64,000 nt of DNA from Ketogulonicigenium vulgare WSH-001 (lineage in GTDB: Bacteria > Pseudomonadota > Alphaproteobacteria > Rhodobacterales > Rhodobacteraceae), in assembly GCF_000223375.1 (NCBI RefSeq), contig NC_017386.1, positions 1-64,000 on the forward strand, in the 5' to 3' direction. The notes below the pieces were generated by a model. The model was not told where the DNA came from. It ran no database searches and saw only the letters and a program-made list of their open reading frames with translations. Below are positions 1-6,797 of this stretch, piece by piece. Positions within the stretch are counted from its first letter, which is position 1, and the number at the start of each line of letters is the position of its first letter. Made by a program: the position numbers and the translations under genes.

Positions 1-1
1 C

Positions 2-190
2 TGATAACGACACTCCCGTGAGATCACCTCCGGGAGTGTTTGTTTTTGTAGCCTTTCCAATGGCTTGACGCTCCGTCCAATTGAGGATCGTGCCCAGTTC
101 GCCGTGCAGCGTTGCGTAAATCTCGCCGCGTTCCGGCCCCGGTGTGAGCGAAATCTTCTCGATCAGGCCGCGCAATGTCTCCGCCGCTTC
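2..190 (-). pseudogene. In-frame continuation of the serine recombinase beyond the amber stop
   Basis: Reading the recombinase frame on past the TAG at 191-193 gives 63 sense codons without a stop to the window edge. It begins EAAETLRGLIEKISLTPG and includes GELGTILNW. The stretch looks like the usual C-terminal tail of this recombinase family (helical AAE-LR-LI segment, I-LTPG, then a short hydrophobic strand). The gene therefore seems originally longer than 487 codons, with the last part cut off by one nonsense codon. The true 3' end, and probably the attachment site, lies outside the window. Confidence 0.6.
10..46 (+). terminator. Rho-independent terminator-like hairpin
   Basis: A 9-bp perfect stem (ACACTCCCG at 10-18 with CGGGAGTGT at 31-39, 12-nt loop) is followed by a T-rich run at 40-46. 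On the plus strand it would terminate a gene lying left of the window. On the minus strand it lies within the reading frame that continues the serine recombinase past its amber codon, so it may also be a stem at the end of that gene. Confidence 0.5.
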
Positions 191-1654
191 CTAGCGCTCT
201 TCCTTGCGATTGAGCGCCTTGGTCAGGGCGGAGACCTTCTTCGCATAGATCGCCGAGGCGCTCGGCAGAATGTCCGGCGTGTCCTCTGGCGCGTCGGCCA
301 GCAAAGTGTTCAGTTCGGTCTTGCGCGCTTCCAGCGTGTCCATCTCTGCCTTCATGCTCTCGTGGAACATGCCGGCCTTGATTGCCTCGATGATGCCGCG
401 GATCTGCTTCTCGATCTTCACCAATTCTGCTTTCCAGGAATCGCCGCTGGAGCGGCGTTCCCGGTTCAGCCGATTGGTTTCCTCGGCATAGGCGCGCATC
501 GCCTCCTCGACGATCTCAGGCGCCATCATGCGGTCCTTCAGGCCGGAGAGCACGCGGGCTTCCAGACACTCACGCGGGATCGTGCGGCTGTTCGAACAGG
601 CGCCCTTGCTAATGTGGTTCGAGCAGGCGAACCGATCAGCGCCGCGAAGCGAGTAGGGGCCTCCGCAGCAGCCGCAGAACACCAGGCCGGACAGAAGGGA
701 CTTCGGCCGACGTGTGCCGTTCAGGCGATTCTTTTTGTGGTGTTTGCGTACGGCTTCGGTGACGTTGGCAAACTTTTCGGCGATCTCGCCCTGTCGGACA
801 CGAACTGAATGCCAGAGTTCGTCATCGACAATACGCAGTTCCGGGACATCCTTGATGATCCAGTCCGATTCCGGATTCAGGCGCGAGACGCGCTTTCCGG
901 TCGATGGATCCTTGATGTAACGAAGCCGGTTCCAGATGAGGCGGCCGATATAGAGTTCATTGTTGACCAGCCCCGTACCGCGCTTCACATGGCCACGGAT
1001 CGTGGTGTCGCTCCAGAGCTTACCAGCCGGACCCGGGACACCTTCCTCGTTCAATGTGCGGGCGATGGTGCGGGGGCCGACGCCGGCGGCGAACTCGCGG
1101 AAGATGCGCCGGACAATATTCGCTTCGGCTTCGTTGATCTCGCGATCACCACGAATGGGATCACCGCGCGCATCGAGCTGTTTGACGACATTGTAGCCAA
1201 AGCACAAACCGCCACCCGATTTGCCGTCCTCAACGCGGCCACGAATGCCCCGATGGGTTTTGGCGGCAAGGTCTTTCAGGAACAGCGCGTTCATCGTGCC
1301 CTTGAGGCCGACATGAAGCTCGCTGATCTCGCCCTCGGACAGCGTGACAATCGGAACGCCTGCGAATTTGAGATGCTTGTAAAAGGTGGCCACATCAGCC
1401 TGGTCACGACTGATGCGATCCAGAGCCTCTGCCAGTACGATGTCGAACTGGCCTGCCTGGGCGTCCTGCAGGAGTGCCTGAATGCCGGGGCGCAGGATCA
1501 TACTCGCGCCGGAGATGCCAGCATCCTTATAGGTTCCGACGATCTTCCACTTCTCGCGCTTCGCCTGTTCGCGGCAGATACGGAGCTGGTCCTCGATCGA
1601 CGCTTCGCGCTGATTGTCGGAAGAATATCGGGCATAAAGCGCAACGCGGGTCAT
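191..1654 (-). CDS. Large serine recombinase (resolvase/invertase family), C-terminally truncated by an amber codon
   Basis: A 487-residue site-specific recombinase, presumably the integrase of this ICE. The N-terminal resolvase domain (about 1-150) starts MTRVALYARYSSDNQ, with S11 as likely nucleophile and an LDRISRDQ motif near residues 79-86. A recombinase domain follows (about 160-280), then a zinc-ribbon-like region (CGCCGGPY, later CSNH and C) and a coiled-coil-like C-terminus. The ORF ends at TAG (191-193), but the same frame continues with family-like sequence, so the present product lacks at least 63 residues. Whether it is still active, read through by a suppressor tRNA, or dead cannot be told. 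A Phd-like gene lies 40 bp upstream on the same strand and probably shares its transcript. Confidence 0.9.
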   Translation of the reverse strand: MTRVALYARYSSDNQREASIEDQLRICREQAKREKWKIVGTYKDAGISGASMILRPGIQALLQDAQAGQFDIVLAEALDRISRDQADVATFYKHLKFAGVPIVTLSEGEISELHVGLKGTMNALFLKDLAAKTHRGIRGRVEDGKSGGGLCFGYNVVKQLDARGDPIRGDREINEAEANIVRRIFREFAAGVGPRTIARTLNEEGVPGPAGKLWSDTTIRGHVKRGTGLVNNELYIGRLIWNRLRYIKDPSTGKRVSRLNPESDWIIKDVPELRIVDDELWHSVRVRQGEIAEKFANVTEAVRKHHKKNRLNGTRRPKSLLSGLVFCGCCGGPYSLRGADRFACSNHISKGACSNSRTIPRECLEARVLSGLKDRMMAPEIVEEAMRAYAEETNRLNRERRSSGDSWKAELVKIEKQIRGIIEAIKAGMFHESMKAEMDTLEARKTELNTLLADAPEDTPDILPSASAIYAKKVSALTKALNRKEER

Positions 1655-1693
1655 ATCGGCAGTCCTTTCAGGCTCCGTGTCGGGGGAGGGATC

Positions 1694-1894
1694 TTAATGA
1701 CGTTCGGGTTCGGTGGCGGCTTCAGCGGCCTTGCCGCTGCGCTGCGCGGCTGACAGTAGCTCGTCATATTGGGCGGCCGACATCAGTACAAACTCGCGCC
1801 GTCCATGTCGCGTGATCTCCACCGGCTCACGGTGAGACTCGTTCAGATACTGTCCGAACTTGCGCTGGAATTCGAGGGAAGTTGTGGTTGGCAT
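1694..1894 (-). CDS. Phd/YefM-like antitoxin-family protein, no adjacent toxin
   Basis: A 66-residue protein of the prevent-host-death fold (SLEFQRKFGQYLNES, EPVEITRHGRREFVLMSAAQYDEL). These normally bind DNA through the N-terminus and neutralise a toxin through the C-terminus. The ATG at 1894 is preferred because a GGAG lies 6 nt upstream; a GTG at 1906 would place that GGAG inside the gene. No toxin ORF follows: the next gene on the strand is the recombinase. It may act here as a repressor of its own promoter and so of the recombinase. A palindrome sits on the predicted -10 box. Confidence 0.8.
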   Translation of the reverse strand: MPTTTSLEFQRKFGQYLNESHREPVEITRHGRREFVLMSAAQYDELLSAAQRSGKAAEAATEPERH

Positions 1895-1924
1895 CGCAGA
1901 CTCCACGAGAATAGGTCTGCTTAT

Positions 1925-1952
1925 ATAATACGTATTACACGTATAAATGCAA
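1925..1952 (-). promoter_or_regulatory. Predicted promoter and operator palindrome for phd-recombinase
   Basis: On the minus strand a TTGCAT -35-like box (1947-1952) and a TATTAT -10-like box (1925-1930) are separated by 16 bp. The perfect 12-bp palindrome TAATACGTATTA (1926-1937) overlaps the -10 box, which fits autorepression by the Phd-like product. The stretch is strikingly AT-rich compared with its surroundings. Confidence 0.5.
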
Positions 1953-1964
1953 GGAGATTTGCAG

Positions 1965-2159
1965 TCAGCTTCGCAGGTGGCGTTGAGCTTTGCGCTCCGC
2001 TGTCAGTTTACGCTCAAACTGCTCGCGGGCGATCTGGCGACCAATCAGGCGAGCAAGCGGCATCACGGCAGCGTCTTTGCGCGCAGGATCATTCCGGTCC
2101 GTTTCCGGTTCGGTCGAGGGCGTAACCTCGATATTGATCCTGTTCCGCTTGACCGCCAT
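1965..2159 (-). CDS. Small basic hypothetical protein
   Basis: 64 residues starting MAVKRNRINIEV and ending with a basic helix (LARLIGRQIAREQFERKLTAERKAQ). The ATG at 2159 is chosen over an upstream one at 2198 because GGAG lies 5 nt before it. No recognised domain. The charged C-terminal helix and the place next to the integrase recall small accessory proteins seen at ICE ends, but no function can be assigned. Its stop lies 13 bp upstream of the predicted phd promoter, so it is probably a separate transcript. Confidence 0.5.
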   Translation of the reverse strand: MAVKRNRINIEVTPSTEPETDRNDPARKDAAVMPLARLIGRQIAREQFERKLTAERKAQRHLRS

Positions 2160-2316
2160 CGTCTCCAATATCCCATGCCCGGAAAGGGGCTGGGGCAATG
2201 GAACCGCGGAATTTCAGCGTAGGGAAGGTCTCGGGAAACGCTGTGCGGCGAATGGGATGCCTTGGCGTAGAAAAGGGATGGGTCGGTTGGTGGCGATGTA
2301 CTCCACTATCGCTCTG

Positions 2317-3099
2317 TTAGTCGGTTCGGGGCATTATTTGTGCTAGTTCATCGGTGGGACTCGTCTTGTAAGCATCGCAAAGATGGAAAAGCTGCAGCCC
2401 GACCGACTTCCGCAGCGTCGCTAGCGCATCTCTAAACCGCAACCAACTGGGGTTTCGGCTGTCGCAACGTAGCGTCACTAAGTCGATTTCCTCGACTTGA
2501 ACGAAGAACGTCAGGATCGTTTTCGTCAATGATTGGAGTACCTGATCCAGTTCGCCACCTCGGGGTAGCCCCCTTCGTAAATCAAGTAACCTGAACCGCA
2601 GACGGTCCAGCGATTGGCGAACCCGGTCGGGAAACTCTGCGTCAAACGACTCCCAGAGTGCGCGATGGTCCTCAAATTCTGAGACTATGTCCTTCGCAAG
2701 CTGGGGCGCCTGTTGCCGTGTCTGCAGAAGCACGAGGCTTTGCGCATAGCCTTTCGTGCGAACCTCCGCGATCAGCGCCTCATGGTCAAGTTTCCACTGA
2801 CGGAGAAGTTCGGGCTTGTGAGGCGAAGCATCCTTATCAACGATGTCACCGCATTCCCTACAAAGCCACAAGCCGTTTGAGATGTGCTTGCGCTGTTCAG
2901 GAGTTTGGTTCTTATCGTAGCGCGGCCCGTTGCTTGCGGCGGCCCTTATGTGAGCGGCATGACCGGTTCTCAGGCTCTTCTCCTGATCCGAATGTGGCCC
3001 CGCAGTCAACTTCAGGCAGTCAGGATTCGAACAGAAGTGCGCAGCTCGTTCTGCAAGTGTTTGTTTGGTTCTGGGTGAGAACTCATCTCGCGCGCCCAT
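2317..3099 (-). CDS. HNH-like zinc-binding protein, probable defence nuclease
   Basis: 260 residues. The N-terminal about 110 residues match the HNH/zinc module often found at the front of defence effectors: a CSNPDCLKLT knuckle (23-28), GHAAHIRAAASNGPRYD, ISNGLWLCRECGDIVDKD and a closing LLRQWKLDHEALI helix. The His usually following the second CxxC is Gly here, so the metal site differs or the activity is weakened. The remainder is helical with no recognised domain (LRFRLLDLRRGLPRGG). GGAG precedes the ATG. It stands alone: no cyclase, SAVED or NACHT partner is adjacent, so it is either a solo nuclease or the remains of a larger system. Confidence 0.6.
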   Translation of the reverse strand: MGARDEFSPRTKQTLAERAAHFCSNPDCLKLTAGPHSDQEKSLRTGHAAHIRAAASNGPRYDKNQTPEQRKHISNGLWLCRECGDIVDKDASPHKPELLRQWKLDHEALIAEVRTKGYAQSLVLLQTRQQAPQLAKDIVSEFEDHRALWESFDAEFPDRVRQSLDRLRFRLLDLRRGLPRGGELDQVLQSLTKTILTFFVQVEEIDLVTLRCDSRNPSWLRFRDALATLRKSVGLQLFHLCDAYKTSPTDELAQIMPRTD

Positions 3100-3208
3100 A
3101 GTCTTCTCCTTCGGCCGCTCCGTGGCAGCTAGTTTTCTTTAGGACTCTCTCCACCGCTCTCCGCAGCGCATCAATGGTGTATCGGGCCAAGTTACCTTGA
3201 GCCGACTA

Positions 3209-4162
3209 TTAACGCTCGTTATTGTCGTCTTCGTAGTCGGACCAATCGTCAGCGGGAGCATAGTATTCTGCTGCATCGTAGGTCTGAGTCTTCTTGTATC
3301 GATCGCTGAGCCCCACTGCGGCGAGTTTGGAGAGGCCAGCAATCTTGAGGCCGCAGGCTACGCATTCAAAATGCGTCGGGAGATACTCCTGTGTCTCGAT
3401 GATTTCGTCGTCGTCGAGCTTCTGCGTTGGGGCCGAAACCGGCTCTCCCAGCACAAGTGCGGTCGACGCACATGACGGACAGTCGACTCTATGACCGCTT
3501 TGACGGGTGGCCCACACTGACGCCTGCGTTTGCAGCGTCGCGCGCTCGTGTTCTGGCTTGGCGTTCCAGACCTTCTTGTGCGCCTCAACGTCCCCCCTCA
3601 CGGCTTTCGCACTCTCATCTGCAGCTGCATCGATCAGCTTCCTAGCAACCTCCGCTTCGTCTTCGCCAAGAAGCTCATCGAGTGGGATGCCCATTGACGT
3701 CAGAAGGATTTGGCAAGTCTGATAGAATCTTGGTTGCCAGGTCGATCCCCTAATTCCCTCGAATGCGAGTTCGCCAGTATGAAGCTCGGCATTGCGCTTG
3801 CCGGTATGCACGACACCGAAGCTCTCATGCTCCTTGGTGAACTCCGGAAGTATCCCTGAAAGGCGTTTGAACACCTCGCTGATTGCGATGGATCTCGGCG
3901 AGAACCTCTCTTCGAACGGAGTGAAGCCAAGCGAAAAATAGAGATTCGACCCATTTTTATCGGCTTCTGCAAGCAGCGCGGGGCTTACATTTGCCAGAGC
4001 GGCGCGGGCAAGAAATTCTAGAGCGAGGCTCGACCAGAGGGCGTATTCCCATTTATCGCTGTCATATTCATCCATGTTCTGGATGTAGCGCACAGCCTTC
4101 GCGTAGAGTGCCTCCGGGTCGAAGGTTGCCGGCGTTGCGCCCGGCTTGATTGTCGTCTTCAT
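3209..4162 (-). CDS. HEPN-like protein with C-terminal zinc ribbon (candidate RNase effector)
   Basis: 317 residues. The first about 160 are helical (WEYALWSSLALEFLARAAL) and contain R123-N-A-E-L-H128, which fits the R-x4-6-H catalytic motif of HEPN ribonucleases. The C-terminal part has two CxxC knuckles (CPSC 228-231, CVAC 267-270), forming a zinc ribbon, then an acidic tail. Its ATG overlaps the stop of the upstream oxygenase gene by 4 bp (ATGA), so the two are translationally coupled. I do not recognise this pair as a named system. The RNase role is inferred from one short motif plus fold-like composition, so it is tentative. It lies in a defence island between an HNH gene and a Gabija-like pair. 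Confidence 0.55.
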   Translation of the reverse strand: MKTTIKPGATPATFDPEALYAKAVRYIQNMDEYDSDKWEYALWSSLALEFLARAALANVSPALLAEADKNGSNLYFSLGFTPFEERFSPRSIAISEVFKRLSGILPEFTKEHESFGVVHTGKRNAELHTGELAFEGIRGSTWQPRFYQTCQILLTSMGIPLDELLGEDEAEVARKLIDAAADESAKAVRGDVEAHKKVWNAKPEHERATLQTQASVWATRQSGHRVDCPSCASTALVLGEPVSAPTQKLDDDEIIETQEYLPTHFECVACGLKIAGLSKLAAVGLSDRYKKTQTYDAAEYYAPADDWSDYEDDNNER

Positions 4163-4821
4163 TTTAGCCCTCCCAAATATACCCTCTCAATAGAACGATC
4201 CTCTCGTCCTGGCGGTATCGGCGAACGGGCATGCAGCATGCGCCAGTTGTCGATTATCAGGGTATCCCCCGGACGAATGAGGGCAATCGACAAAGGGTCA
4301 CGTTTCGCAAGCCAATCACGAATCTGGGCGTCGGCGGTGTCGCCAACTTTGCTCGCTGGCCGAAGAAATATTTCATCCCATCGTAGGAGGTCGGTGCCAT
4401 CTGACGTACGTTCGAGCAGGCGAAGAAGCACAAGGGCTCCATGGCGGGGCCGGCGTGGCTTGAAGACTGCGCGTGCGAGAGTGTCTCGAGAAACGGAGTT
4501 GACGAGCTCGCGGCCATCGATCAGCAATGTGGGAACGTCATCATATCCAATCAGGCATCGTAGGAGTAAGTAGCGCGGTGGTGTCCGCCAATGGGCAAGA
4601 TCGGTATGAAACGGAAAACGGCCCAGACCAAAGTTCCCGCTATATGTATTCGGAGCCGATTCTTCGCGAGGAATTAAAGTTTGGACAAGACCGCCTTCCC
4701 AAGGCGTGAGTGGATCACCGAGTTCGTTAGCGACTTCGACGATGTCAGCATTAGGGCGATGCTGGGAGATTAGGGCGTAGCCGCTTTCGGTAATTTTTTG
4801 TCTCAGATCGAACCCCATCAT
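4159..4821 (-). CDS. TauD/TfdA-like Fe(II)/2-oxoglutarate-dependent oxygenase
   Basis: 220 residues, somewhat shorter than typical TauD (about 280). The metal-binding facial triad is visible: H72-T-D74 in GRFPFHTDLAHW and H197 in DNWRMLHARSPI. R209 or R213 (EDRSIERVYLGG) is placed to bind 2-oxoglutarate. The enzyme should therefore be catalytically competent. The substrate is unknown; a sulfonate or herbicide role is unlikely given the setting. It is the first gene of a coupled pair with the HEPN-like protein and sits within defence genes, so it may hydroxylate a nucleic acid, the partner protein or a small signal. Two ATG codons in tandem (4821, 4818) could start it. Confidence 0.75.
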   Translation of the reverse strand: MMGFDLRQKITESGYALISQHRPNADIVEVANELGDPLTPWEGGLVQTLIPREESAPNTYSGNFGLGRFPFHTDLAHWRTPPRYLLLRCLIGYDDVPTLLIDGRELVNSVSRDTLARAVFKPRRPRHGALVLLRLLERTSDGTDLLRWDEIFLRPASKVGDTADAQIRDWLAKRDPLSIALIRPGDTLIIDNWRMLHARSPIPPGREDRSIERVYLGGLK

Positions 4822-5036
4822 TTCTCAGTCATTCAAGTTGCCTTCTGGGCTATCGGCAGGGCGCCGACTCGATATCGAGCGACGGCATGATGTAGATTGC
4901 CCCGCGATCCATGCTGTCGAGGAAATGCGTCTTGCTTGAAATCGCGGGCCACTCGTACGTTTGATCATGTGAGACAACGGGCTCTGGTTGTGACGATAGT
5001 CTCCATGTGCTTCTTGAAGTGGGCTCAGAATTGCTC

Positions 5037-6797
5037 TCATGTTACGACCGGATCAGGAGGCAGGGCTACGAGATTGTTCTCACCAAACAGCTCTGTGAGC
5101 TTTGCCATCGCTGCGGGACTAACGAGTTGCGTGAACAGCAAAGCTAGGCGCACCTTGGGGCGTGAACATGCAACATAGAACAAATTCCGATTGTTCTCGA
5201 AGAAATCCTGTTTGTCAGCAGGAGGCGCTGCATCCATCCATTCTAGGGTCTGTACAAAGTTGTATTTGTTCCAGCCACGTCCCACGATCACCATAACATT
5301 CTCGAACTCCGCGCCCTTCACGCCGTGCTTCGTAGCAAATGGCGTGTGCCCGTCGATGAAACGATCCAACGCTATCAATTCCGTATAGTGAACCGTCCGT
5401 AGCTTTCTAAGCTGTGTAATCCGGCGGGGTTCCCCTTCTACGGGTTCATCTCCGACCTCAGCGAGCTTCGCTTCGCGTTGTTCCACAGCGGCAGGCAGCC
5501 GCATGTGCGGCTGGGCGGCGATGAAGTCGATTATCTCGCCAATCGTTCCAGTCTGCCGCAACGCAATGAGGACGTTCATGCCATTGGTCCAGGCGATCTT
5601 GTCTTCATGACGACGGATGCGCGGCATGCCCGACCCGAACGCCTCGAACATTTCCCCATACCGGTTGGCCTCGAACGCAGCGCAGGCGGGTTCAAGCTGG
5701 TCCGCAAGAAACTTGATGTGAGGATCATCCTTCTTCAACCAAGGATCGTTGAACTGGCCATAGATGCTCCGAATGTTCTCGTATCCTTGCTCCCGAGCAA
5801 GTATACTGTGGCTGAGCATCAGTATTTTTGTTTTCTCTACCGATAGATCCCAGCCCTCGGCTGCCAGCCGATCCTTCATATGCTGAAAGTAAGCACGAGC
5901 TGCCTCGGGACTGGTATCATCTTTCCAGTGGCCGCCTCCCTGTCCGGTTCGTCGCTGCCCCGGCCAGTTGTTTGTATGAAATACACGGGTCTCACCCTGT
6001 GCAGCTGGATCGCTAACCATCTGCAGCAAGTCTGGACGCATACGGTTGAGGACCTGCACAATCGGATCAACGGACCGGAAGTTCGCTTGCTTGTCTATAA
6101 CCTCCAGTGCCTGGTGTTCCACCAGCCCACATCCCTCGCCGTAAATCTTCTGCCAGTGGTCTCCGAAAAGACCGATCAAGGGGCCTTCACCTCGATCAAG
6201 AAACCACTCTTTCAACGCATCAACGAAACCGGCATCCGTGTCCTGATATTCGTCGATAAGCAGAATGGGATATCGTGAAGTCAGAACCCGACGAAATTTG
6301 GGGCGACTCATCGCCTGAATCATCAGCGACAATACATCTTCATGGCGAAGTGACACCTGATCGTCTGTCACGCCGGGGTAGCCAAGTTCATAATGAATAC
6401 GACGATGACCGACGCCGCCGGTTTCCGCAAGCCGCTCCTCCCATGTCGGCAACCCGGGAACCAGTTCACGCAGCGTAGGCTGAAAATCCTGAAGGACTGA
6501 CCAGCAAAAACCGTGCACGGTTTCGGGTCTCACCGCAGGGTGCGCGTTCGTTCTGGCAATGATCTCGTCCTTGGCGACGTTGGTGTAGGTGATGCAGCCG
6601 ATCTGTTGGCGCTGCCGCAGCAACGCGGAGCCTTGCTTTTCAATCAATCTGCGAAGTGCTCTCTCAAGAGAATAGGTTTTCCCAGCTCCGGCGCCCGCCT
6701 CTAGACGAAAGCTGCGTCCTTCATCCAGGCAAGCGAACATGCGTTCCAGAGCAATGCGACCAGCGGCATCTGCGGGGCTTTCTTGTCCCTCAGCCAT
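5037..6797 (-). CDS. gajB: UvrD/PcrA-like helicase of a Gabija-like system
   Basis: 586 residues, superfamily 1 helicase. Walker A is GAGAGKT (35-41), Walker B IDEYQDTD (181-188), and the late motif HGVKGAEFENVMVIVG marks the UvrD family. It overlaps the upstream OLD-family gene by 8 bp and starts at an ATG 5 nt after GGAGG. An OLD/TOPRIM ATPase-nuclease followed by a UvrD helicase is the gene order of the Gabija defence system (GajA, GajB), where the helicase partner senses or unwinds DNA for the nuclease. The protein is longer than the classic GajB (about 500), so it may be a divergent branch or another class 2 OLD pair. Confidence 0.75.
   Translation of the reverse strand: MAEGQESPADAAGRIALERMFACLDEGRSFRLEAGAGAGKTYSLERALRRLIEKQGSALLRQRQQIGCITYTNVAKDEIIARTNAHPAVRPETVHGFCWSVLQDFQPTLRELVPGLPTWEERLAETGGVGHRRIHYELGYPGVTDDQVSLRHEDVLSLMIQAMSRPKFRRVLTSRYPILLIDEYQDTDAGFVDALKEWFLDRGEGPLIGLFGDHWQKIYGEGCGLVEHQALEVIDKQANFRSVDPIVQVLNRMRPDLLQMVSDPAAQGETRVFHTNNWPGQRRTGQGGGHWKDDTSPEAARAYFQHMKDRLAAEGWDLSVEKTKILMLSHSILAREQGYENIRSIYGQFNDPWLKKDDPHIKFLADQLEPACAAFEANRYGEMFEAFGSGMPRIRRHEDKIAWTNGMNVLIALRQTGTIGEIIDFIAAQPHMRLPAAVEQREAKLAEVGDEPVEGEPRRITQLRKLRTVHYTELIALDRFIDGHTPFATKHGVKGAEFENVMVIVGRGWNKYNFVQTLEWMDAAPPADKQDFFENNRNLFYVACSRPKVRLALLFTQLVSPAAMAKLTELFGENNLVALPPDPVVT

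Noticed and set aside
2317..3099. HNH protein as part of a CBASS or NACHT system
   Set aside because: The N-terminal module is seen in such effectors, but no cyclase, SAVED, NACHT or other sensor is adjacent or fused.
4825..5040. 71-codon minus-strand ORF overlapping the gajB stop by 4 bp
   Set aside because: The overlap looks like coupling, but the peptide is Ser/Arg-rich with no domain, has no ribosome-binding site of its own, and the stretch reads as intergenic.
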